Positions 1 to 5,416 of a DNA stretch of 7,401 nt are shown here, one piece after another. The stretch's first letter is position 1. Each line of letters starts with the position of its first letter. Position numbers and translations under genes: made by a program. Location of the stretch: positions 1-7,401 of the forward strand of contig JABMPV010000063.1 of assembly GCA_013202595.1 (NCBI GenBank), read 5' to 3'. The notes under the pieces were generated by a model. That model saw only the letters and a list, made by a program, of their open reading frames with translations. It was not told the DNA's origin and did not search any database. The stretch comes from a bacterium (GTDB taxonomy: Bacteria; Actinomycetota; Acidimicrobiia; Spongiisociales; UBA11373).

Positions 1-230
1 ATCGCGGTGACAAGCTCCTGGCAGTCGTACCCGACCTCATCTGTGCCGTCTCGGACGAGGGCATGCCCCTGTCGAACGCGGAGATCGAAGTGGGCCAGGG
101 CATCTCGTATGTCGGCTTCAAGGCCGACCCGATGTTCCGCACCCCCGAGGCGTACGCCCTGTTCGAGAAGGCACTCGCCGTATTGGAATACGACGGCGGA
201 TTTGCTCCCATCGAGGATCTGATCGACTAG
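1..230 (+). CDS. DUF917 / S-methyl-thiohydantoin desulfurase-like protein, C-terminal fragment
   Basis: This is the last 75 codons of a gene that begins before the window; codons are in phase from position 3 and the stop is TAG at 228-230. The peptide reads GDKLLAVVPDLICAVSDEG, then a region with EIEVGQGISYVGFKADP, then FRTPEAYALF, and ends EYDGGFAPIEDLID. The order VPDLI, a short acidic turn, an EI-x-x-G strand, an aliphatic strand, a W/F-R-T-P-E-type helix and a final YD..F.PIE is what I recall of the C-terminal domain of DUF917 (S-Me-THD) proteins. That family is linked to thiohydantoin or hydantoin-type ring metabolism and often sits beside hydantoinase genes. The catalytic N-terminal part is outside the window, so substrate and completeness cannot be judged. 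The SDR gene downstream starts 87 nt later on the same strand and could be cotranscribed. The coding frame is secure; the family call is moderate. Confidence 0.62.
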   Translation, partial: RGDKLLAVVPDLICAVSDEGMPLSNAEIEVGQGISYVGFKADPMFRTPEAYALFEKALAVLEYDGGFAPIEDLID

Positions 231-317
231 CTTGTGAACTCGTGCGGTCGGCCGGTCCGGAACGAGGGGGCCTCGGTTCCGGAACCGGTCGGCAGCACGG
301 CTTCGGGAGGAGATGAG

Positions 318-1079
318 ATGTCTGAACGGTTCCTCGATGGCAAGGCCGCCCTGGTCACGGCCGGATCCCGCAACCTCGGATCAGCGATCTCACTCGCCCT
401 CGCCGAGCGCGGGGCCGACGTCGCGGTCAACTACCGATCGAGCCGGGACCCGGCCGACTCACTGGTCCAGCAGATGGTGGAGTTTGGTGGGTCACCCGTG
501 GCGGTGGCGGGAGATTGCGGCACGCCTGCCGGTGTGGAGACACTGGTTATAGATGCCGTCGAGGCGCTGGGCAAGCCGATCCAGGTGTTGGTCAACAACT
601 ACGGGCCGTTCTCCATGACGCCGTTCGCCGAGATGCCGCTGGAGGAGTTCCGGACCATTTTCGATGCCAATGTCACGGCGGCCTACGCGGCCGTCAAAGC
701 GGTTGTGCCCGGTATGCGTGAGGCAGGATGGGGCAGGATCGTCAATGTGTCGGCGGCTTCTGCCTACCTTCGCAACCACTCCATCTACTCGCTCGCCAAG
801 GCAGCGGTCGTGACGCTCACCGAGACGCTGGCCGTCGAACTGGGTCCCGATATCAACGTCAACTGCGTGACGCCGGGGCAGATCGCCGAGAGTGCAGACG
901 ACATCGCCGAGTTCGACCCATCTTTCGTGGAGAGGGCCATCGCGACGACTCCGATCGGGCGGTTGGTCACTCGCCCCGAGGTGGCTGCCATCGTGGCTGA
1001 GTTGTGTGGTCCACTGTTTGGAGGCGTCAGTGGAGCGACCATCCCCATCGACGGCGGTTGGAGCCTCCCGACGTTCTGA
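318..1079 (+). CDS. SDR-family NAD(P)-dependent oxidoreductase (FabG-like)
   Basis: A 253-residue classical short-chain dehydrogenase, the usual length for the family, which reduces or oxidises carbonyl/alcohol groups with NAD(P)H in the cytosol. The ATG at 318 was chosen because GGGAGGAG at 305-312 lies 5 nt upstream. The in-frame upstream start at 234 would add 28 residues with no SDR similarity. The cofactor loop is TAGSRNLG (14-21), where the family usually has TGxxxGxG. The second-strand end NYRSS (38-42) carries Arg rather than Asp, which suggests NADPH. The NNAG element appears as NNYG (93-96). The catalytic set looks complete: Asn118, Ser145, Tyr157 and Lys161 (YSLAK). TPGQ (185-188) and a C-terminal IDGGW (244-248) are also typical. 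Substrate is unknown. The upstream DUF917-like gene suggests a shared catabolic role, but that is inference only. Confidence 0.93.
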   Translation: MSERFLDGKAALVTAGSRNLGSAISLALAERGADVAVNYRSSRDPADSLVQQMVEFGGSPVAVAGDCGTPAGVETLVIDAVEALGKPIQVLVNNYGPFSMTPFAEMPLEEFRTIFDANVTAAYAAVKAVVPGMREAGWGRIVNVSAASAYLRNHSIYSLAKAAVVTLTETLAVELGPDINVNCVTPGQIAESADDIAEFDPSFVERAIATTPIGRLVTRPEVAAIVAELCGPLFGGVSGATIPIDGGWSLPTF

Positions 1080-1098
1080 GGGCGCTGCGTCGAGGAAC

Positions 1099-1316
1099 GT
1101 CGGGTCCGCACAGTGTCACCCGGTTGCTGAGAGCGCGGCGCTGACTGGCCCCTGTGCGGCCCGACCCGAAGGTCGTTCGGGTCGCCTGCGGCGACCTTGT
1201 CCCCGCACTGAAGTATGCACCGACGCACGTCACGGTGCGGCGAGTGCGTTCCCTGTGTCACAGCACACTCAGACGGAATTGCACCTGACAGGCGACGTGC
1301 CTGGGGTGGCGATTCC
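1099..1316 (+). other. Gene-free stretch rich in overlapping inverted repeats; possible structured leader RNA
   Basis: No convincing gene lies between 1080 and 1387, but strong inverted repeats follow one another. Stem 1 pairs 1099-1113 with 1152-1165 (14 bp with one bulged T at 1105). Stem 2 pairs 1162-1170 with 1176-1184 (9 bp perfect). Stem 3 pairs 1180-1186 with 1190-1196 (7 bp perfect, TGC loop). Stem 4 is nested: 1204-1209 with 1243-1248 outside, 1217-1222 with 1233-1238 inside. Stem 5 pairs 1275-1285 with 1305-1316 (one bulge, one G-T pair) around a perfect inner 1289-1293/1299-1303 stem. Stems 1 and 2 share bases 1162-1165, and stems 2 and 3 share 1180-1184, so neighbours exclude each other. 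This is seen directly. It could be the structured 5' leader of the HNH-like gene, a transcription end for the SDR gene, a small RNA, or repeat debris. No T-run follows stems 1-3. Whether it is transcribed is unknown. Confidence 0.45.
1253..1263. promoter_or_regulatory. 11-bp palindrome, possible operator
   Basis: CTGTGTCACAG is a perfect odd-centred palindrome (5-bp arms around T1258) located 125 nt before the HNH-like gene. TGTG/CACA arms resemble binding sites of many dimeric regulators, but the arms are short and the surrounding region is full of dyads, so chance or membership in the larger structured region is quite possible. Confidence 0.2.
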
Positions 1317-1387
1317 TAAGTACACCCCTCCCGAAATCGCCATCTGGTGTGATCGCAGTGGCCGAGGCCAGCGCATATCCTCGGCAG

Positions 1388-2116
1388 ATGCCCATGTGCA
1401 ACGGTTGTGGAGTCGACACCGAGACCTCCCGCGAGCACCTGATTCATCGAAGGGTGGGGGAAGCGATTCTCGGCATTCGGGATCATCCGGACACCGAGGC
1501 GATGCGACGTGAGTTGCTCGACGGGTACATCCGGTTCTCGGGCAATGCAGGAGATGTCAGCCATACCGGTGTTCGCCTCGATGGAATCGTTAGGAATCTC
1601 CTCTGTCGCGACTGCAACTCAGGATGGGCCAGCGATCTTGAGGAACTCGCCGGTGCGAATCTCTTTGCCTTCCTTCACGAGGGCGGGCATCTCGATCTCC
1701 AGCGGTTCTTACGCTGGTTTGTCTTCTTTCAGTTCAAAGCTCACATGTACTATGAGCGTTCCGAAGACCTCGCTTCAGGACCACTTGTGGGTCTCTTCGC
1801 TGATCTGCAAGCGGCCGGAACCACCTTCTCGATGAGGTTGTTCGCTGCCCGTCTTGAAGTGAGCCAACCGGATGCCTGGCAGTTCATGTTCCATGAGGCG
1901 TTGCCTAACGCGGAGATCGCACTGGGCTTCCTGCTTGCCACGCACAGCGTCCTCTGGTTCATGCCGTACGAGTCGATTCCACCTCTGCCGATAGCGCAAG
2001 TGCAAGACGGTGCTCTCCTCACCGATTTGCCGCTCCTACCCGCACACCTTCTGGGCGGGACGCTGGTGCCGCGGCGGACGATTGATGTTCTGGGCGAGCA
2101 CGCCGACGGGCCTTGA
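1388..2116 (+). CDS. HNH/treble-clef nuclease-like protein with an uncharacterised C-terminal domain
   Basis: A 242-residue protein from the ATG at 1388. In-frame alternatives are GTG 1349, GTG 1358 and ATG 1394; none has a clear ribosome site, so the start is uncertain. The N-terminal part has a zinc-finger nuclease pattern: C4-x2-C7 (CNGCG), then SREH with Glu16-His17, then C73-x2-C76-N77 (CRDCNSGW) and Glu85. In HNH proteins the four Cys bind structural zinc, and the His and the Asn after CxxC contribute to the metal-dependent active site. The gap between EH and the second Cys pair (about 55 residues) is long for small HNH domains. Residues from about 95 on, rich in Phe/Trp/Leu, match no domain I recognise. 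The gene is lower in G+C than its neighbours and contains a TTA leucine codon (1709-1711), the only one I noticed in the genes here. It stands alone between structured intergenic regions, consistent with horizontal acquisition. Nuclease activity and any role in defence are inference. Confidence 0.75.
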   Translation: MPMCNGCGVDTETSREHLIHRRVGEAILGIRDHPDTEAMRRELLDGYIRFSGNAGDVSHTGVRLDGIVRNLLCRDCNSGWASDLEELAGANLFAFLHEGGHLDLQRFLRWFVFFQFKAHMYYERSEDLASGPLVGLFADLQAAGTTFSMRLFAARLEVSQPDAWQFMFHEALPNAEIALGFLLATHSVLWFMPYESIPPLPIAQVQDGALLTDLPLLPAHLLGGTLVPRRTIDVLGEHADGP

Positions 2117-2190
2117 TCCGTCGGGTGACATTCCCGCACGCTGGCCGATGCCAGCGCCCGGTCACAGGTTGCAGTCCTGCCAGGCCCACG
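2108..2190 (+). other. Degenerate tRNA-like sequence (tRNA-Ile-like 3' end), possible remnant or attachment site
   Basis: Positions 2158-2190 read like the variable loop, T arm and acceptor end of an actinobacterial tRNA-Ile: GGTC, then AGGTT..AGTCCTG, then AGGCCCACG. Arms can be drawn in cloverleaf order: acceptor 2108-2113/2182-2187, a D-like stem 2122-2125/2133-2136, an anticodon-like stem 2139-2145/2150-2156 (7 bp, CGAT loop), and a T-like stem 2165-2168/2176-2179 with a 7-base loop. It is unlikely to be a working tRNA. The T loop is TTGCAGT instead of TTCRA, the anticodon loop is the wrong size, the D arm lacks its conserved bases, and inner acceptor and T-stem pairs are mismatched. The 5' acceptor bases overlap the stop codon of the HNH-like gene. 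A tRNA 3' end used as an integration site, later eroded, would explain it; chance resemblance remains possible. Confidence 0.35.
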
Positions 2191-2279
2191 GGAACCCTTC
2201 GGGTTCCTTGGGAGAAGCCTGCGGCTTCTCCAGTCCTGCGACGAACCGGGGGTGTGAAAGCCGTACTACCAGGCCCACG
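2172..2279 (+). repeat. Split direct repeat of the tRNA-like 3' end
   Basis: The 19 bases at 2172-2190 consist of CAGTCCTGC followed directly by CAGGCCCACG. Both parts recur downstream but separated: CAGTCCTGC again at 2231-2239, and CCAGGCCCACG (11 bp, first copy 2180-2190) again at 2269-2279. The second copies are 29 nt apart. Duplication of a tRNA-end-like sequence is what one expects around an integrated element, but the repeated pieces enclose only about 80 bp with no gene. The repeats are exact and seen directly; their origin is inference. Confidence 0.5.
2191..2231 (+). terminator. Two tandem perfect hairpins downstream of the HNH-like gene
   Basis: Hairpin one pairs GGAACCC (2191-2197) with GGGTTCC (2201-2207) across a TTC loop. 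Hairpin two, three bases later, pairs GGAGAAGCC (2211-2219) with GGCTTCTCC (2223-2231) across a TGC loop. Both stems are perfect, 7 and 9 bp. They lie 75 nt after the HNH-like stop codon and 165 nt before the next gene, so ending HNH-like transcription is the plainest reading. Neither is followed by a T-run, as is common for proposed terminators in high-G+C actinobacteria. They could also belong to a short transcribed RNA or a dispersed repeat. Confidence 0.45.
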
Positions 2280-2283
2280 AATC

Positions 2284-2293
2284 GTTCGCGAAC
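2284..2293. promoter_or_regulatory. 10-bp perfect palindrome upstream of the lipoprotein gene
   Basis: GTTCGCGAAC is self-complementary and lies about 100 nt before the ATG of the arylsulfotransferase-like gene, in a plausible operator position. I found no convincing -35/-10 pair in 2294-2395, which is otherwise featureless to my reading. A role is speculative. Confidence 0.2.
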
Positions 2294-2380
2294 CGAGCGG
2301 TCGAGCACCGAGATTCAGGTGATTCCTCATTCTGCTTCACACTTCTCTGATCTCTCATTGCCAGAGTGGAGCACAAGAGA

Positions 2381-2386
2381 AAGAGG
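2381..2386 (+). promoter_or_regulatory. Ribosome-binding site deciding the lipoprotein start
   Basis: AAGAGG ends 9 nt before the ATG at 2396. In-frame GTG codons at 2390 and 2393 are also within reach of it. The GTG at 2366 lies upstream of this site and has no ribosome site of its own, so the shorter form is preferred. Confidence 0.5.
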
Positions 2387-2395
2387 ACTGTGGTG

Positions 2396-3721
2396 ATGAA
2401 GGGCACGGTTGGATTGGTGCTCGCAGCGATCGTCTTGGCCGCGTGCAGCGCCACAGACGAACAGGTCGGGAACGTGGAGGGAGATCTGCCGGCGACCACC
2501 ACCAGCGTGACGGTGGCTCAGTCGGAAGCGGCGGTGATCACCAACGGCGTATCGACCACAGCGCTCCCCACCGTCACCGACGTGGACGGTGGGTACGTCC
2601 TGTTCTCTCCGATTGGGTCCACGACCACCTACCTGGTCACCACCGGCGGCGACGTGGCCCACACGTGGGAGAGTGAATACCGGCCCGGCCAGTCGGCATA
2701 CCTACTCGAGGACGGGTCGCTGCTGCGTACCGGGACCATCGGCTCGCAGACCTTCGACGGCGGTGGCATCGGCGGACTGGTGCAGATCATCGCCTGGGAC
2801 GGAACCGTGACCTGGGAGTACACGTATGCCGACGACGAAGGCCACCAGCATCACGATGTTGCGGTGCTGCCGAACGCCAACGTGCTGATGATCGCTTGGG
2901 AGTGGATCTCCGAAAGTGACGCCATCGCCATGGGTCGGGATTCCGCCTTGGTAACGACTGATGGGCTGTGGATGGATCACGTCGTCGAGGTGGATTCCAC
3001 TACCGATGAGATCGTGTGGGAATGGCACGTCGCCGACCACCTGGTGCAGGATGTCGACCCCACGCTCGACACGTTCGGGACGGTCTCGGATCACCTGGAA
3101 CGCGTCGACCTGAACTACTCCCCGGGCAGGGTGTCAGCGGATGTCACCCACATCAATTCGATCGACTATGACCCGAACACAGATCAGATTCTCCTGAGCG
3201 TGCACAACTACAGCGAGATCTGGGTGATCGACCACGACACGACCACAACCGAGGCGGCGGGTCCGGCGGGCGACCTGGTACACCGGTGGGGAAACCCGGC
3301 GGCCTGGGGCGGCGACGGCGAGCAGATCCTGTTCTCCCAACACGACGCCGAATGGATCGCCGACGGTCTCCCTGGAGAGGGCAACGTCCTGATCTTCAAC
3401 AATGGCGATCGGACTCGGTCCTGGTCATCGGTCGAGGAAGTTGCCCTGTCGGCTGGCGACGAGTTCAGCGACGCCGAAGTGTTGTGGAGTTGGCAGGCGG
3501 ATTGGTTTGCCGACCATATCTCCGGATCTCAGCGACTCCCTGATGGGTCGACGCTGGTGACCGACGGACCGGCCGGCACCGTCTACCGGATCGACTCCGA
3601 CGGCGAGGTGGTCTGGTCGTACACGAATCCGTATACCTCGCCCCGCCCCGGCGGCGAGGACCCCAACGAGGTGTTCCGCTTCGAGTGGTACACGGAGGCG
3701 TGGGTGAGCAGCACTGGGTAG
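2396..3721 (+). CDS. Arylsulfotransferase (ASST)-like beta-propeller lipoprotein
   Basis: A 441-residue exported protein. The N-terminus has a lipoprotein signal: hydrophobic residues 5-16 and lipobox VLAAC with Cys17, so the mature protein should be anchored outside the membrane. A Thr/Ser-rich linker (to about 60) follows, then repeated blades with WDGTVTWEY (134-142), VWEWHVADH (207-215), VLWSWQADW (362-370) and a final blade with LPDGSTLVTDGPAGTVYRID (381-400). This order, with NVLIFNNGD (330-338), fits the arylsulfotransferase/PQQ-like propeller family, which moves sulfate between phenolic compounds. Candidate active-site residues are His152/153 (HQHHDV), His252 (THINS) and His316 (SQHDAEW). 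The position 18 residues after His252, where I recall an essential Arg in E. coli AssT, is His270 (SVHNYSE), so activity or substrate may differ. Other secreted propeller functions are possible. No partner thiol-oxidase gene is adjacent. Confidence 0.85.
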   Translation: MKGTVGLVLAAIVLAACSATDEQVGNVEGDLPATTTSVTVAQSEAAVITNGVSTTALPTVTDVDGGYVLFSPIGSTTTYLVTTGGDVAHTWESEYRPGQSAYLLEDGSLLRTGTIGSQTFDGGGIGGLVQIIAWDGTVTWEYTYADDEGHQHHDVAVLPNANVLMIAWEWISESDAIAMGRDSALVTTDGLWMDHVVEVDSTTDEIVWEWHVADHLVQDVDPTLDTFGTVSDHLERVDLNYSPGRVSADVTHINSIDYDPNTDQILLSVHNYSEIWVIDHDTTTTEAAGPAGDLVHRWGNPAAWGGDGEQILFSQHDAEWIADGLPGEGNVLIFNNGDRTRSWSSVEEVALSAGDEFSDAEVLWSWQADWFADHISGSQRLPDGSTLVTDGPAGTVYRIDSDGEVVWSYTNPYTSPRPGGEDPNEVFRFEWYTEAWVSSTG

Positions 3722-3832
3722 TCGGCTCGCTCGAAGATTCGATCCTGGGTTCACGCGGCGAATCGGCCGTTCGGCTCTATCGGCTGTGGCCGTTCCGGGG
3801 AGAGCATTGGTCGGACGCTGCCGGGAGGACTT

Positions 3833-4513
3833 GTGAAGACCCAGAGGAACGTCATGCTGATCGTGCTCGGGGTGCTACTGGCTGGTGCCGCTGCGCTGAT
3901 CGGATTGATCGTCTGGCTCGGCTGGGCGTGGGGAGCGCTCGCCGCGCTGGTTGCGATGCTCGTGATTATCGGCCTGTGTCTCTGGATCATCCGGCCCTGG
4001 CACATGAGGTGGCGAGCCACCGACGACGAGGTGGCCAGGGACATGCCCTGTGATGAACTGACACCTGAGGCGGTTGTTTCCACCAGGGCCGTCACGATCG
4101 ATGCGCGGCCTCGAGATGTCTGGCCGTGGCTCGTCCAGATGGGGTTCGGGAGGGCCGGTTGGTACAGCTACGACCGAATCGACAACGATGGGATCCCGAG
4201 TGCCGATCGAATGGTGCCCGAGTTCCAGGACCTCCAGGTCGGCGACCAGATCAAGATGATCCCGGGCCTGGGGCCCAACGTCATCAGCATCGATCGGGAT
4301 CATGCACTGGTGGCGGCTGCGGACGATGGGAGCTCGAGTTGGTGTCTCGAACTGTACGAACGGGACGGGGCAACTCGCCTCCTCAGCCGCTGGCGCAATC
4401 GCTGGGAGGCGACCCCGGCGACCGCGATCGTGATCGCGATGAGTGATCCGGGTGCATTCATCATGGAGCAGAGGATCCTGCGCGAGATCAAGCGTAGGGT
4501 CGAGGCGCAGTAG
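3833..4513 (+). CDS. Membrane-anchored SRPBCC (START-like) domain protein
   Basis: A 226-residue protein starting at GTG 3833, with GGGAGG (3823-3828) 4 nt upstream. Two hydrophobic segments, about 7-29 and 32-53, form an N-terminal membrane hairpin ending in the basic stretch RPWHMRWR. A soluble domain follows with features common to SRPBCC/polyketide cyclase-like proteins: TRAVTIDARPRDVWPWLVQM (84-103), then GWYSYDRIDN (109-118), SADRMVPEF (123-131), LQVGD (134-138), and a late strand RLLSRWRNRW (182-191) before a C-terminal helix. Such domains form a hydrophobic ligand pocket, but no ligand can be read from the sequence. The next gene starts 10 nt after the stop with its own ribosome site, so the two are probably cotranscribed. 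The 111-nt gap before the GTG shows no clear terminator or promoter. Confidence 0.87.
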   Translation: MKTQRNVMLIVLGVLLAGAAALIGLIVWLGWAWGALAALVAMLVIIGLCLWIIRPWHMRWRATDDEVARDMPCDELTPEAVVSTRAVTIDARPRDVWPWLVQMGFGRAGWYSYDRIDNDGIPSADRMVPEFQDLQVGDQIKMIPGLGPNVISIDRDHALVAAADDGSSSWCLELYERDGATRLLSRWRNRWEATPATAIVIAMSDPGAFIMEQRILREIKRRVEAQ

Positions 4514-4523
4514 GGAGGGCCTC

Positions 4524-4961
4524 ATGGATGTCACCGTTCTCACGTTGGTGGTTGCGATCAGTGGCCTGGTGTTGATGGGGTTGCTGGGCGGCCTGCAACT
4601 GGTCGCCGTGCTGCGGCCCCGGGCCACCTGGACCGTCGCGAACGTCTACGGAGGGGAACCCGGAGCGACCGATGCCGCGGCCTACTTCGCGTTCAATCAG
4701 GGATTCGCCTGGGCAGACATGTACTGGGCACCCATCCAGATCGCCGGGGGTATCGGGATGCTCCTCGGAGAGCGCTGGGGATTCCTCCTGGCACTCATCG
4801 GGTCGGTGCCGTTCTGGTACACGGCGGTGCCGATGTTCGTCTGGGATCGAGATCTCGGCTTCAGGCAGCCCACCGTCACCTATTGGGTGGTGATCTGGGG
4901 CGTCTGGCCGGCGTTTGGTGTCTTCGAGGGGATCTACTGCTTCGTGAGGCTGCTGGGCTGA
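4524..4961 (+). CDS. Small integral membrane protein of unknown function (about four segments)
   Basis: A 145-residue protein with ATG 4524 and GGGAGG at 4513-4518, which overlaps the last base of the upstream stop codon. The in-frame upstream start at 4443 lies inside the SRPBCC gene and was rejected. Hydrophobic segments fall at about 4-28, 67-82, 86-105 and 118-142. The loop after the first segment (30-65) holds RPRATWTVANVYGGEPGATD and an aromatic NQGFAWADMYW stretch; Trp and Tyr are frequent throughout. I recognise no named family. Tight linkage to the SRPBCC gene suggests the two proteins act at the same membrane. It converges on the next gene, also a small membrane protein, with only 7 nt between the stop codons. 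Confidence 0.82.
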   Translation: MDVTVLTLVVAISGLVLMGLLGGLQLVAVLRPRATWTVANVYGGEPGATDAAAYFAFNQGFAWADMYWAPIQIAGGIGMLLGERWGFLLALIGSVPFWYTAVPMFVWDRDLGFRQPTVTYWVVIWGVWPAFGVFEGIYCFVRLLG

Positions 4962-4968
4962 CGGTTGT

Positions 4969-5394
4969 CTACAGCAGTTCGATCAACCCGACGAGCACTC
5001 CCAGGGCTCCGACTGCCGCGAGCAAGGCGAACATGCCCATCGCGAGGCGGAACTCCTTGGGGACCCCCACTGGCAGTCCTTGGCTGCGAATGCCGAGCAC
5101 CTTGACCGCTTCGCGGCCACCTGCATCCAGATAGGCTCCACCGCCGATCAGGGCGAGATACGGCCACCAGGACGCGTTGGCCAGCATGAGGATTCCGGCG
5201 ATCGGAAGCGTCCACAGGGTCAGCAGGTCCCACCGGGCGGTTCCCAACTCGAGTCGGCTCACCAGGGGATCGACGGTACCGGGACGCTCCTGGAGGCCCA
5301 GACGCTGAGCCAATCCGAAGTCGACGACCGATACGGCCTGACCGAGGTACACGATCCACATCAGCAGGAACACGACGGCTGCGGCGACCCTCAA
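4969..5394 (-). CDS. Small integral membrane protein of unknown function
   Basis: A 141-residue protein read from a TTG start (minus-strand bases 5394-5392), chosen because GAGGAG (5400-5405) lies 5 nt upstream; the next in-frame ATG is 11 codons in and would cut the first membrane segment. Hydrophobic segments fall at about 3-25, 57-72, 76-90 and 116-139, with a polar loop LAQRLGLQERPGTVDP (28-43) after the first. The central part PIAGILMLANASWWPYLALI (64-83) faintly recalls the core of the convergent membrane protein at 4524-4961, which has PIQIAGGIGMLL and LALIG in the same order. No family is recognised. It lies 86 nt after the O-methyltransferase stop on the same strand, with a terminator-like hairpin and a palindrome between, so it may have its own promoter. 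Confidence 0.78.
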   Translation of the reverse strand: MRVAAAVVFLLMWIVYLGQAVSVVDFGLAQRLGLQERPGTVDPLVSRLELGTARWDLLTLWTLPIAGILMLANASWWPYLALIGGGAYLDAGGREAVKVLGIRSQGLPVGVPKEFRLAMGMFALLAAVGALGVLVGLIELL

Positions 5395-5399
5395 CCCAA

Positions 5400-5405
5400 C
5401 TCCTC
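5400..5405 (-). promoter_or_regulatory. Ribosome-binding site supporting a TTG start
   Basis: On the minus strand the sequence reads GAGGAG, five bases, then TTG. This well-spaced site is the main reason for accepting the rare TTG start of the small membrane protein rather than an internal ATG. Confidence 0.6.
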
Positions 5406-5416
5406 GACTGGCTCCA

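Noticed and set aside
234..317. Extending the first SDR upstream to the GTG at 234
   Set aside because: The added 28 residues have no SDR character, and a strong GGGAGGAG site is placed 5 nt before ATG 318.
785..1261. 158-codon minus-strand open frame covering part of the SDR and the structured region
   Set aside because: No ribosome site or recognisable motif; most of it is the antisense of a confident gene.
1279..1307. Promoter with TTGCAC as -35 for the HNH-like gene
   Set aside because: At the right spacing the -10 would be TGGGGT, which is too poor, and the bases are part of the stem-5 inverted repeat.
1349..1387. GTG start for the HNH-like gene adding 13 residues
   Set aside because: No ribosome site before it, and the zinc-finger motif begins right after the later ATGs. 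It cannot be ruled out.
892..1512. 206-codon plus-strand open frame across the end of the SDR and the intergenic region
   Set aside because: It is out of frame with the SDR, its protein is low-complexity Arg/Ser/Pro typical of a shadow frame, and it overlaps the HNH-like gene.
2108..2190. A functional tRNA gene
   Set aside because: Wrong T-loop bases, wrong anticodon-loop size, no proper D arm, and overlap with a coding region.
2366..2395. GTG start adding a KRKR-containing extension to the lipoprotein
   Set aside because: No ribosome site upstream. The AAGAGG site favours ATG 2396, although the basic extension would be acceptable in a signal peptide.
3875..4627. 250-codon minus-strand open frame opposite the SRPBCC gene
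   Set aside because: Arg/Pro/Asp-rich shadow of a clearly membrane-anchored SRPBCC protein with a good ribosome site.
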